DNA from: an uncultured Eubacteriales bacterium
GTDB taxonomy: Bacteria; Bacillota; Clostridia; Lachnospirales; Lachnospiraceae
DNA length: 37,564 bases
Direction of reading: 5' to 3'
Assembly: GCA_949299375.1 (NCBI GenBank)
Contig: CASGAH010000008.1
Coordinates: forward strand, 1-37,564
Positions 1-7,440 of this stretch are shown piece after piece. The translations under genes were made by a program, and so were the position numbers. How positions within the stretch are numbered: the first letter of the stretch is position 1; every line of letters starts with the position of its first letter. A model generated the notes under the pieces. It was given only the letters and a program-made list of their open reading frames with translations. It was not told the DNA's origin and did no database searches.

Positions 1-2656
1 CCTCCAGCGGCTCTTTCATCTCCTCCGCAATGCTGCTCTTATAGACAGTCTGGATGACCGCATTTTTCTCCAGCCGCAGAACGGATGCGGTTTCCAGGTT
101 GTTGACCCAGCGAAGAATCCAGTCCTTCCCATTCTGTTTTGCTTTGATTCCTGTCAGGTTAAAGCCGGTTCCGGACCAGTTTAGAAACTGCCGGAGCGGG
201 GCCTCTCCCTGCGGCGGGCAAAGCGAATGTCCGTACAGTTCCATCGCCTGCAGGTCGGTCTGATACTGGTACGCCTCTGTCTGTGCACCGCTCTCTGCGA
301 CATCTCCCTGATGCGGCACGATTTCATATTCCGCATAGGCCGGACCCAAAACTTGAGCGTCCGGCGTCTCGAAAATACCCCAGTCGCCCATTTCCCCTAC
401 TGCGCGCAAAATCGTCAGCGCGATGACATTGCCCTGCTCCTGGGGAATAACTTCGTACTCATACAATCCCCGGTTTGCAATCATCAGCGAGCGATCCCCG
501 CCGTTAACGCTGACCAGATTTTGCTGGCGCTCGCACTCGCTTGGGTTCGTCCAGCTGCTTGTGTGGCGGTTGTTTCGGGATTTGACTTCGAAGATGGACT
601 CAACTTTGTGCGTCTCTGTCTGAATGTCCGTCGGGAACAGGACGCGCAGGCGATGATCTTTTGCGCAGTTGTCAAAGCGTGTTATAACCTTCAGTCCTCT
701 TCCGGAACGCTCCAGCGTCAGATCCGACACAAATGTGATCGTCGTCATCTCCTCGCTTCTTCCCCCTTTTCGGTGGAGCGGATAGACAAGGTGCGCCTTC
801 TCCGACTCCAGGCACGCATCTCCGCTTTTCGGGATGTCCATCGAAACGGTCACTCGGATCGACGCCCTGGCGGGAAGGTCTTCCACCACTTCCACGCTTG
901 CCGATGCATTCCGGGAAGTGATCGGCTCACTGTTTTCCGGCGCCCGATATACATACTCATTTCCGACATCCCCTGTGTCCTCGAAATATCCAAGTCCAAA
1001 GAAGACATTTCCCGTCGTCTTGTCCGTCACCGTATACGTTCCGTTTTTCTGTACCGAGACCGCGAGAAAATCGTTTTCCATCCGGTTTGTCCCCGTAATC
1101 ATCGATGGCACTGTGACCGAAGGCGCTTTTTCTTCCAGCGCAAAAAGCCGATAGGAGAGCGCAGGAATCTTCTCTGCTTCAAACAAAACGCGCACCGTCC
1201 TTGCCATGTAGGGCTGGCGGAAACGGTCTTTCGGCAGCGTGTACCCGAAATGAAAGCCCGCGTCTTCTACCGTGCAGCAGATCTCCTGCCCTGACTCATC
1301 CAGCAGCCGGTATTCTGCCAGAGGAATGTCGTCCACATCATAGGCCGTCTGTTTTGGATCCGCCGACCACGCTCTTGCGACATCCAGGCAAATGGAGACA
1401 ACGCCGCTTTTCTCCCAGCCTGACGGGTTGCACACGAGAAACGGATGAACCTTCCCCTCTGTGTTTGCAAAACAGGAGCAGTCGGCATTCGCTCCTATGT
1501 ACTCCATCGCCTCCCTGGAAATGCAGTCCGCCATCTCCAGACTTCTCTTGAAGCGGTTGACCATATCGACGTGAACCGGATCCACGCTGCATCCGCAGAT
1601 GCTGTCGTGCGGATGGTTTTGAAGCAATGTCTTCCAGCTGAATGTCAGCAAGTCGTGGGGATATTCCTTGCCGCTTGCCGATGCAAGAACCGACAGCGGC
1701 TCTGCGATGCGGTCTAAGGCGCTCTCTCCCTTCCGGTTCATCTGTTTTAAATAGATTCGCGAGGACGCCGTGTTCAGGAGCGTACACCACCCGTCTGTGT
1801 TCTGGTTGATGAGCTCTCCCTTTACGACAGACAGTTTCTCCGGGAGATCTTCTTTGAGTGCCTTGACGTAATCGTTGAAACTGCTGTGCAAAAATGAAAT
1901 GTCGGGGTAAAGCTTTCTGGCAATCTGAATCGCCTTGCTGAGTCCTTTTTGTACCGGCTGATGGTCACACCCGTTCATAAACAGATAATTTCCCGTCGCT
2001 GCATAGCGGGCCGCGTCCGCGATTTTCTGATCCCAGAATACCTTCGCTGCCTCTTCCTCCTCCGGGATCTCCATCCCGTTGCTGTACCAGTTGGCAAACA
2101 GGATGCCAAGCAGCGCGGACCCGTCCGGAGATTCCCACATCATCTCCGAGTAGACCGACTCACACGCCCCCGGCTCTCCGATCTCATTGTTAAACCCGAC
2201 AGGCTTTACGCCCCTTCCAAAGGCAATGGCTTCCATGCCTGCCTGCTTTAAAATCTGCGGCATCTGCCCTGCATTTCCGAAGGAATCCGGGAAATATCCG
2301 ACGCGGCACATTCCTCCGTACGCTCTGGCCTGCTCCATTCCGATGAGCAGGTTGCGCACGTTGGCCTCTGAGCCGGTGAGAAATTCGTCCTGCAGAACAT
2401 ACCAGGGGCCAACAAAGAAACGTCCCTCCCGAATGTATCGCAGTAGCTTTTCGCGGTTTGCCGGCCGCACCTCCAGATAATCTTCAATCACAATTGTCTG
2501 ACCGTCCAAATGAAAACTCTTGAATTCCGGGTCTGTCTCAAACAGTTCCATACAAGTGTCGATGAGCTCAATCAGCTTCATCCGATGTGCCTCAAACGGC
2601 ATGTACCACTCTCGGTCCCAATGGGAATGGGCAATGATATATGCTTTCCTGTCCAT
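1..2656 (-). CDS. GH38 alpha-mannosidase (3' end cut by window edge)
   Basis: Retaining glycoside hydrolase of family 38, probably cytoplasmic, releasing alpha-linked mannose from imported glycans or mannosyl compounds. The frame is open over 885 codons from an ATG at 2656 to the left edge, close to the usual 870-900 residues, so only a few C-terminal residues should be missing. Seen in the translation: the metal-binding N-terminal motif HSHWDREW (residues 10-17), the nucleophile motif FPDSFG with Asp124, and NHPHDSICGC with His348/His350, the equivalent of the later zinc ligand. No signal peptide or membrane segment is visible. The start has an ideal site, AGGAGG six bases upstream. It lies 28 bases behind the ABC-F gene and is probably cotranscribed with it. 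No sugar transporter or regulator is adjacent in the window, so the natural substrate cannot be inferred from context. Confidence 0.93.
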   Translation of the reverse strand, partial: MDRKAYIIAHSHWDREWYMPFEAHRMKLIELIDTCMELFETDPEFKSFHLDGQTIVIEDYLEVRPANREKLLRYIREGRFFVGPWYVLQDEFLTGSEANVRNLLIGMEQARAYGGMCRVGYFPDSFGNAGQMPQILKQAGMEAIAFGRGVKPVGFNNEIGEPGACESVYSEMMWESPDGSALLGILFANWYSNGMEIPEEEEAAKVFWDQKIADAARYAATGNYLFMNGCDHQPVQKGLSKAIQIARKLYPDISFLHSSFNDYVKALKEDLPEKLSVVKGELINQNTDGWCTLLNTASSRIYLKQMNRKGESALDRIAEPLSVLASASGKEYPHDLLTFSWKTLLQNHPHDSICGCSVDPVHVDMVNRFKRSLEMADCISREAMEYIGANADCSCFANTEGKVHPFLVCNPSGWEKSGVVSICLDVARAWSADPKQTAYDVDDIPLAEYRLLDESGQEICCTVEDAGFHFGYTLPKDRFRQPYMARTVRVLFEAEKIPALSYRLFALEEKAPSVTVPSMITGTNRMENDFLAVSVQKNGTYTVTDKTTGNVFFGLGYFEDTGDVGNEYVYRAPENSEPITSRNASASVEVVEDLPARASIRVTVSMDIPKSGDACLESEKAHLVYPLHRKGGRSEEMTTITFVSDLTLERSGRGLKVITRFDNCAKDHRLRVLFPTDIQTETHKVESIFEVKSRNNRHTSSWTNPSECERQQNLVSVNGGDRSLMIANRGLYEYEVIPQEQGNVIALTILRAVGEMGDWGIFETPDAQVLGPAYAEYEIVPHQGDVAESGAQTEAYQYQTDLQAMELYGHSLCPPQGEAPLRQFLNWSGTGFNLTGIKAKQNGKDWILRWVNNLETASVLRLEKNAVIQTVYKSSIAEEMKEPLE

Positions 2657-2684
2657 TTTTTCCTCCTAATTGTCTGATTTGACG

Positions 2685-4550
2685 CTACGGATTTCCTTTG
2701 ATCCGTTCCGCCAGATTCTCCAAATACATCCAGCGCTCCATTTTTTCCTCCAGCTGCTGTTCTGTTTTTTCTTTTTCTTCCAAAACTGTGTTCAGACGGA
2801 CAAAGTCCGTGCTGCTTTCCTCAATGAGCTGCTCCAGCTTCCGGATGCTCTCTTCCAGCCCGGCGATTTCCCCCTCAATGGAATCATACTCTTTTTGCTC
2901 CAGGTAGGAAAAGCGCAGTTTTTTGGGGCGAATCCGTTCCGGTCTGTCATCCGCCGCGTTTGCTCTGGGCGAACTCTTCTGGCGTTTTCCCTGTGTCCCC
3001 TGCGCCTCCTCTTCTTTCCGGCGCTGCTGTACTTTCTCGAAATATTCCGTCCATCCGCCCTCATATTGGCGCAGATGCCCCTCCTCCTCGAAGGCAAAGA
3101 TCCGGCGCACCGTTCGATCCAGAAAATACCGGTCATGGGATACGATGATGACGATCCCCTCGAAATGGTCCAGATAATCCTCCAGAATGGTGAGCGTCGG
3201 AATGTCCAGATCGTTGGTCGGTTCATCGAGCACAAGAACGTTGGGAGCCTCCATCAAAACCCGCAAAAGATTCAGACGGCGCCGCTCCCCGCCGGACAGC
3301 TTCCCAATCGGGGTGTACTGCTTGGCGGGCGGAAAAAGAAACCGCTCCAGCATCTGGGACGCCGAGACAAGTCCCTCGCTCGTGCGGACATATTCTGCTG
3401 TATCCCGGATTTCGTCGATCACTCTCTTTTCCGGGTCCATGACAGCAAAGCGGACATTCAAAGCATCGTGCGCATTGAAGCCATCCCGAATCTCCTGCGC
3501 ATAATACCCTACCCGGATCGTCTGTCCGAGCCGGACTTCGCCGGAATCCGGCTGCTCTCTTCCGACAATGATGTTGAGGAGCGTCGATTTTCCGCACCCG
3601 TTCGGACCGATGAAGCCAACTCTGTCATTTTGGAGAAAAATGTAGCTGAAATCGGTGACGATCGGACGGTCATAGCATTTTGAGACATGTTCCAGCTCCA
3701 CCGTTGTCCGCCCCATCCGGGTGTAGACGCTGCTCATCTCCACCGAAGTCTGCGCCGACGGGCCGTGTTCCTCCCGGAGCGCTTCATAGCGCTGAATTCT
3801 TGCCTTCTGCTTTGTTGTCCTGGCTCTCGCCCCGCGCCGGATCCACTCCAGTTCCCCCCGCAAAAGACTTTGGCGCTTTCTCTCACTTGCAGCCTCCATC
3901 TCTTCGCGCTGTGCTTTTCGCTCCAGAAATCCCTCATAATTCGTCGGATAGCGGTAAATTCGGGCGTCGTCAATCTCCACGATGCAGTTGGAGACACTGT
4001 CGAGAAAATACCGGTCGTGCGTCACCATCACAAGTGCGCCTCTCCACTTGCGAAGAAACGCTTCCAGCCACTCCGACATGTCGTTGTCCAGATGATTGGT
4101 CGGCTCGTCCAGAATGAGGACATCGGCGGGCGTCAAAATGGCACGGGCAAGCGCAAGGCGCTTCCTCTGCCCGCCCGACAGCACGCCAACCCGCACAGAG
4201 AAATCCAAAAATCCCAGTTTGTTGAGAATGCTTTTGGCATCGCTCTCGATGCTCCACGCATTTTCCGGCGTCTGATTTTCGTGCAATACACCCTCCAGCA
4301 CCGTCATCTCTCCGTCAAAAACAGGATTTTGCGGCAGATAGCGGATCACCAGATGATTGGCGCGGCTTACGCTCCCCTCATCCGGCTCCTCCATCCCCGC
4401 AATCATCTTGAGAAGCGTTGACTTTCCGCTTCCGTTGATCCCGATCACCCCGATCTTCTCCCCCTCATCCAGAGAAAAGGATGCGCGGCAGAACAGGGGA
4501 TGCTCTGCCGTGTAAGATTTCGATACGTTTTCCAGTTGAATCAAATTCAT
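2685..4550 (-). CDS. ABC-F ATPase, Uup-like
   Basis: Soluble ABC-F protein of 621 residues with two ATP-binding cassettes and no membrane domain. Members act on the ribosome or translation rather than in transport. Cassette 1 has Walker A GINGSGKST (about residues 37-45), signature LSGGQ (124) and Walker B with DEPTNHLD (148-155). Cassette 2 has GPNGCGKST (315-323), LSGGE (418) and DEPTNDLD (442-449). The inter-cassette linker (about 205-265) is Arg/Lys-rich. The C-terminal 85 residues form a predicted coiled coil beginning KKLRFSYLEQKEYDSIE, typical of the Uup branch rather than of antibiotic-resistance ABC-F proteins. I chose the ATG at 4550, with GAGG seven bases upstream and a start that fits the family. 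A TTG further upstream in frame lies inside the leader hairpin and is unlikely. Confidence 0.93.
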   Translation of the reverse strand: MNLIQLENVSKSYTAEHPLFCRASFSLDEGEKIGVIGINGSGKSTLLKMIAGMEEPDEGSVSRANHLVIRYLPQNPVFDGEMTVLEGVLHENQTPENAWSIESDAKSILNKLGFLDFSVRVGVLSGGQRKRLALARAILTPADVLILDEPTNHLDNDMSEWLEAFLRKWRGALVMVTHDRYFLDSVSNCIVEIDDARIYRYPTNYEGFLERKAQREEMEAASERKRQSLLRGELEWIRRGARARTTKQKARIQRYEALREEHGPSAQTSVEMSSVYTRMGRTTVELEHVSKCYDRPIVTDFSYIFLQNDRVGFIGPNGCGKSTLLNIIVGREQPDSGEVRLGQTIRVGYYAQEIRDGFNAHDALNVRFAVMDPEKRVIDEIRDTAEYVRTSEGLVSASQMLERFLFPPAKQYTPIGKLSGGERRRLNLLRVLMEAPNVLVLDEPTNDLDIPTLTILEDYLDHFEGIVIIVSHDRYFLDRTVRRIFAFEEEGHLRQYEGGWTEYFEKVQQRRKEEEAQGTQGKRQKSSPRANAADDRPERIRPKKLRFSYLEQKEYDSIEGEIAGLEESIRKLEQLIEESSTDFVRLNTVLEEKEKTEQQLEEKMERWMYLENLAERIKGNP

Positions 4551-4578
4551 TGGCAGCCTCACTTTTTCCCTTTTGTCG

Positions 4579-4620
4579 GCTTTTGCAAAAAGCGGAGCGA
4601 TTGCCCCTCTTTGCAAAAGC
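4579..4620 (-). promoter_or_regulatory. Leader hairpin of the ABC-F gene
   Basis: A perfect 11-base inverted repeat, GCTTTTGCAAA (4579-4589) and TTTGCAAAAGC (4610-4620), with a 20-base loop. It lies between the predicted transcription start of the ABC-F gene and its ribosome site. No T-run follows on the minus strand, so it is not a plain terminator. It could be an attenuator, a translational control element or a stabilising stem. The repeat is seen; the function is inference. Confidence 0.55.
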
Positions 4621-4635
4621 CAGTACTACCCTGAT

Positions 4636-4664
4636 ATCATAATATACTTTTCCCCAACTTGCAA
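4636..4664 (-). promoter_or_regulatory. SigA-type promoter for ABC-F gene
   Basis: TTGCAA (4664-4659), a 17-base spacer, then TATGAT (4641-4636) on the minus strand. Transcription should start near 4629, giving a leader of about 80 bases that contains the inverted repeat at 4579-4620. The promoter lies just past the sigE terminator, so the ABC-F/mannosidase unit is transcribed separately from the sporulation operon. Confidence 0.7.
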
Positions 4665-4674
4665 CCACCTTCTG

Positions 4675-4706
4675 AAAAAGCGGTGCATTTCTCTTTCGTA
4701 CACCGC
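4675..4706 (-). terminator. Rho-independent terminator after sigE
   Basis: On the minus strand GCGGTG pairs with CACCGC (4706-4701 with 4685-4680) and is followed directly by a run of five T (4679-4675). It starts 17 bases past the sigE stop and closes the spoIIGA-sigE operon. Confidence 0.7.
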
Positions 4707-4722
4707 CAGCGCCCCGACACCG

Positions 4723-5460
4723 CTATTCGTAGCGGACGATTTCTCTTCTCAGGCGCCCAATGATCTTTTTTTCCAGCCTGGAAATATACGACTGAGAAAT
4801 CCCGAGCAGATCGGCCACCTGTTTTTGCGTCAGCTCTTTTCCATCGGCGCGGCTCAGCCCGAAGCGAAGGTCGACAATCTGTTTTTCCCTCGGGGAGAGT
4901 GTTGTGAGCGCCTGCTTGAGCAGTTCCATCTCCACCCGGTCTTCGATGTCCTGAGAGATCACATCTTCCTCTGTCCCCAACACATCGGACAGGAGCAGTT
5001 CATTTCCATCCCAGTCCACATTCAGCGGTTCATCGATCGATACTTCCAGGCGGTTTTTGTGATTGCGCCGCAGGTACATCAAAATTTCATTTTCGATGCA
5101 GCGGGACGCATACGTGGCAAGTTTTATTTTCTTATCGGAATCAAACGTATTGATGGCTTTGATCAGACCGATCGTGCCGATGGAAATCAAATCCTCCACC
5201 CCGACGCCTGTATTGTCAAATTTTTTTGCTATGTAAACGACAAGACGCAGATTGTGTTCAATCAGCTTTTTTCGCGCATACGCCTCTTCCCGTGTTCCAA
5301 ATTGGTCCAGAAGCTCCGCCTCCGAATGCGGCTCTAAGGGGAGAGGCAAAATGTCGCTCCCTCCAATGTAGTGGATCTCCCCCGCCTGTTTTCGCAATTT
5401 GCTCTTTCGATCCGGAACAAATTTGAATTGAAAGCAATTGGGAACCGATACTTTTATCAT
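4723..5460 (-). CDS. sigE: Sporulation sigma factor SigE (pro-sigma-E)
   Basis: Mother-cell-specific early sporulation sigma factor, made as an inactive membrane-associated precursor and activated by SpoIIGA cleavage. The 245-residue product contains the conserved junction [11 protein letters not shown] at residues 31-41. By comparison with Bacillus subtilis, cleavage would fall near residues 30/31 and remove a basic, amphipathic pro-sequence. Region 2 ([12 protein letters not shown], then [18 protein letters not shown]), the SigE-typical stretch [20 protein letters not shown], and region 4.2 helix-turn-helix ([15 protein letters not shown]) are all present. Three Met codons lie in tandem. 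GGAGG at 5473-5469 best serves the third (5460, 8 bases) or second (5463, 5 bases). The in-frame TTG at 5511 is less likely. The gene lies 59 bases behind spoIIGA. No sigG follows it. Confidence 0.96.
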   Translation of the reverse strand: MIKVSVPNCFQFKFVPDRKSKLRKQAGEIHYIGGSDILPLPLEPHSEAELLDQFGTREEAYARKKLIEHNLRLVVYIAKKFDNTGVGVEDLISIGTIGLIKAINTFDSDKKIKLATYASRCIENEILMYLRRNHKNRLEVSIDEPLNVDWDGNELLLSDVLGTEEDVISQDIEDRVEMELLKQALTTLSPREKQIVDLRFGLSRADGKELTQKQVADLLGISQSYISRLEKKIIGRLRREIVRYE

Positions 5461-5519
5461 CATCATTTCCTCCATTCCAACCGGTGGGAAATATTCTCTC
5501 CCTCCAGCCAATTTTCCCG

Positions 5520-6389
5520 CTACTCACCTCTCCACAGCCGTTTTCCGTACGCGGATGGCAGAATCATCTGATACGGATGGCCGTTTTCGCCTTCTTTGCA
5601 CAGCCGTCCCGGACAGCACCCGAGAACCGGACGCGCCACAACGATTGTCTCCTCTCCCTTTCGGATTGCAATCCGGTCTCCCCGGATGGCCGGAAAGACC
5701 CCTTCTTCCCTCCCGATGCAATGATAGGAAATCAATTGAAATCCCGCTTTTTTCAGGAAATCGCCCTCCGCCAATTCCCAGCATTGAAACGTCTTCCACT
5801 GTTCTCCCATCATTTTCTCCATTGTCTGCGCTTCTACAATACATACCGGTTCCCCTGTCATGGTGTGCAGACGATTCCCGCTGTCCCAAAGTGCCCGGAC
5901 AGTTTCTTTTCTCCCCCACAGCTCCACTTCCGTCTCATAGATGACCGACGCATCTTCCGTCTGCCGCCTCTCTTTTTTATAAAAGCGAAACAGCAGCATC
6001 AGCCATATGGCGCCAAGTGCAGTCCCAAGCGCCCGGTTTGTTTGGAACGGTCCGGAAACGATCTGTGCATAGAGAAAGTCAAGCAGCCCGGCTCCAAACC
6101 ACGAAATGCCAAACAGGCTCATGGCATAGAGCCGCCTCGTGCGTCTGGACTTCCCGGGGAAGGCAATGGAAACCATCCAGACGGCGGATGGATACAGCAG
6201 CACAAGATCCGCCCAAACGATGCCGCATGCACGCCCGGCCCAGACTGCACAGGCCGCCGCAGCGCCAATCAAAGCGGCGGCCGCCATTCGCCCCCAAAAA
6301 AGCGGTTCCTGTTTCCAGCGTGCCAGAACGAAAAGAAGAAAAAAGTCTCCAATTCCATTGATCAGAAAGAAAAGATCGATGTAAAGCAT
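5520..6389 (-). CDS. spoIIGA: Sigma-E processing peptidase SpoIIGA
   Basis: Membrane-embedded aspartic protease that cleaves pro-sigma-E in the mother cell after asymmetric division, in response to the forespore signal SpoIIR. The 289-residue protein has five or so hydrophobic segments in residues 1-135 and a cytoplasmic protease domain after that. The catalytic motif is ALWDSGN with Asp169 (family L-x-D-[ST]-G-N). The gene directly precedes its substrate gene sigE, the usual spoIIG order. I chose ATG 6389 because the first membrane segment begins right there ([20 protein letters not shown]) as in the family. No good ribosome site lies at normal spacing, and a TATAAT element ends only six bases before the ATG, so the transcript may be leaderless. 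A longer reading upstream has no ATG or RBS and would overlap the promoter. Confidence 0.93.
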   Translation of the reverse strand: MLYIDLFFLINGIGDFFLLFVLARWKQEPLFWGRMAAAALIGAAAACAVWAGRACGIVWADLVLLYPSAVWMVSIAFPGKSRRTRRLYAMSLFGISWFGAGLLDFLYAQIVSGPFQTNRALGTALGAIWLMLLFRFYKKERRQTEDASVIYETEVELWGRKETVRALWDSGNRLHTMTGEPVCIVEAQTMEKMMGEQWKTFQCWELAEGDFLKKAGFQLISYHCIGREEGVFPAIRGDRIAIRKGEETIVVARPVLGCCPGRLCKEGENGHPYQMILPSAYGKRLWRGE

Positions 6390-6395
6390 GGTCCC

Positions 6396-6428
6396 ATTAT
6401 AGCACGCTCCCTCTGCAATTCCTGTCGA
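6396..6428 (-). promoter_or_regulatory. spoIIG promoter core
   Basis: On the minus strand TATAAT (6401-6396) is preceded, after 21 bases, by TCGACA (6428-6423), which lies inside a perfect Spo0A box. The B. subtilis spoIIG promoter is known for near-consensus -10 and -35 elements about 22 bases apart, activated by Spo0A~P bound over the -35. The layout here is the same. Transcription should begin around 6392-6389, on or just before the spoIIGA ATG. Confidence 0.7.
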
Positions 6429-6429
6429 A
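6423..6429 (-). promoter_or_regulatory. Spo0A box 1 (promoter-proximal)
   Basis: Perfect match to the Spo0A recognition heptamer: TGTCGAA on the plus strand, TTCGACA in the direction of spoIIGA transcription. It overlaps the -35 position of the spoIIG promoter. Confidence 0.7.
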
Positions 6430-6454
6430 GCTGGGAATGCAATCCAAAAAAGTG

Positions 6455-6461
6455 TTCGACA
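6455..6461 (-). promoter_or_regulatory. Spo0A box 2
   Basis: Perfect heptamer, TGTCGAA on the minus strand, 25 bases upstream of box 1 and in the opposite orientation. It abuts the T-run of the upstream terminator. Confidence 0.6.
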
Positions 6462-6517
6462 AAAAAATGCTCCCGGCCTGATTCGGGAGGGATTCCCAAA
6501 CCGGACCGGAAGCATTT
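6461..6517 (-). terminator. Terminator of the phosphonate cassette
   Basis: On the minus strand CTCCCG pairs with CGGGAG across an 8-base loop, then CA and seven T (6467-6461). A longer alternative stem, AAATGCTTCCGG (6517-6506) with CCGGGAGCATTT (6476-6465), pairs fully if one G-U is allowed. Either fold ends transcription of the pntC-like gene 20 to 75 bases past its stop and insulates the spoIIG promoter. Confidence 0.75.
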
Positions 6518-6537
6518 GCATCCGTTCAAGCGATATT

Positions 6538-7440
6538 TTATTGCTGCGTTGTCGAATTTGTCAAAACGAGCGTGAAGCTGTCGTCATGTTCCAGCGCCTG
6601 CAGCTCCTCGTACGTGTCAATCTCTACAAGATCCTGAAACGTGCAGTGCCGAATCCCGATCTGGAATTTCTCCAGATGGTCGATCATAGACACCTCGTCC
6701 CAATATTCCTGCCACCGCTTTTTCTGGCGAAACTGAATGTCGAGGCAGTCAGAAAGCACTGCGCCGTCCTCCTCTGTCCAGAAGGAAATGCCGAACATGC
6801 GGTACCCGTTCGGTCCTCCGACCGGGGAGAGGCGGCAGACATATCCATCCTCCCCCGGCCAGAGCCCCCAGTCGTCCACTTCATCCATCCAGGCGCCAAG
6901 ATAATTTGTCTCATACTCGTACGTGCGGATCAAAGCTTTGTTTGCCACAACGAGGTCCGCTTCACACACATAGGCGTCGCGGATGAGATCTCTGGCAATC
7001 CATACGGTTGAAATATTGTTGGCTTCCTCGTAATAGGGATTTTCCAGAAAGCGGATCATTGGATATTTCTCCAGAAGCTCGTCAAAGCACTCTCCCTTAT
7101 ATCCGCGCACGAGGTAAATCTCCGCAATCCCCGCCTGTACAATGGCATCCAGAAGGGTGTCAATGATGCGGACCCCCTTGACTCGAATCATTGGTTTTGG
7201 CATATTGGCTGTCGCCGGGAGAAGCCGGGAGCCAAATCCGGCCGCCATCACAATGGCGCGTTTGACCCGGTACGGCTCTAACATCTGCATCCCGAGCGGC
7301 GTCATCTGCATTCCGCCCCCGTCCGCTTCCACCCATCCCCGTTCGAGCGCTTCCCGTGCTGTCTCCTCTCCCAGGCCGTTTTTCTCCCCGGAAAAGACAG
7401 CATATAAAAAGTCAAATTGATCCTTTGCCAGTCTCTTCAT
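6538..7440 (-). CDS. pntC: 2-aminoethylphosphonate cytidylyltransferase-like nucleotidyltransferase
   Basis: Nucleotidyltransferase of 300 residues expected to activate 2-aminoethylphosphonate (AEP) with CTP to CMP-AEP, by analogy with phosphocholine cytidylyltransferase LicC. Residues 1-55 look like a small winged-helix domain (QFDFLYAVFSG, EALERGWVEADG, then MTPLGMQML). The Rossmann-type transferase starts at residue 60, with the nucleotide signature MAAGFGSRLLPATANMPKPM at 65-84. The LicC-like acidic stretches ENPYYEEANNISTVW and CEADLVVANKAL follow. The ATG at 7440 overlaps the phnW stop by four bases (ATGA), implying translational coupling. Substrate assignment rests on the two AEP genes upstream. 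On sequence alone a phosphocholine-type cytidylyltransferase is equally possible. No membrane segment is seen. Confidence 0.8.
   Translation of the reverse strand: MKRLAKDQFDFLYAVFSGEKNGLGEETAREALERGWVEADGGGMQMTPLGMQMLEPYRVKRAIVMAAGFGSRLLPATANMPKPMIRVKGVRIIDTLLDAIVQAGIAEIYLVRGYKGECFDELLEKYPMIRFLENPYYEEANNISTVWIARDLIRDAYVCEADLVVANKALIRTYEYETNYLGAWMDEVDDWGLWPGEDGYVCRLSPVGGPNGYRMFGISFWTEEDGAVLSDCLDIQFRQKKRWQEYWDEVSMIDHLEKFQIGIRHCTFQDLVEIDTYEELQALEHDDSFTLVLTNSTTQQ
6550..6565 (-). promoter_or_regulatory. Possible tandem Spo0A boxes inside the 3' end of the upstream gene
   Basis: TGTCGAA (6550-6556, plus strand) is a third perfect heptamer, followed at a 9-base step by TGTCAAA (6559-6565), one mismatch away. 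Both lie in the last codons of the pntC-like gene, about 120 bases upstream of box 1, comparable to the distal Spo0A sites of the B. subtilis spoIIG promoter. Coding constraint may explain part of the match. Confidence 0.4.

Noticed and set aside
227..1294. Plus-strand open frame of 355 codons near the left edge
   Set aside because: Antisense to the GH38 gene, whose minus-strand frame is open from 2656 to the edge with catalytic motifs.
2670..3683. Plus-strand open frame of 337 codons opposite the ABC-F gene
   Set aside because: Shadow of two intact ATP-binding cassettes on the minus strand.
2685..4550. ABC-F gene as an antibiotic-resistance determinant
   Set aside because: The C-terminal coiled coil and the linker fit the housekeeping Uup branch; no resistance-type context.
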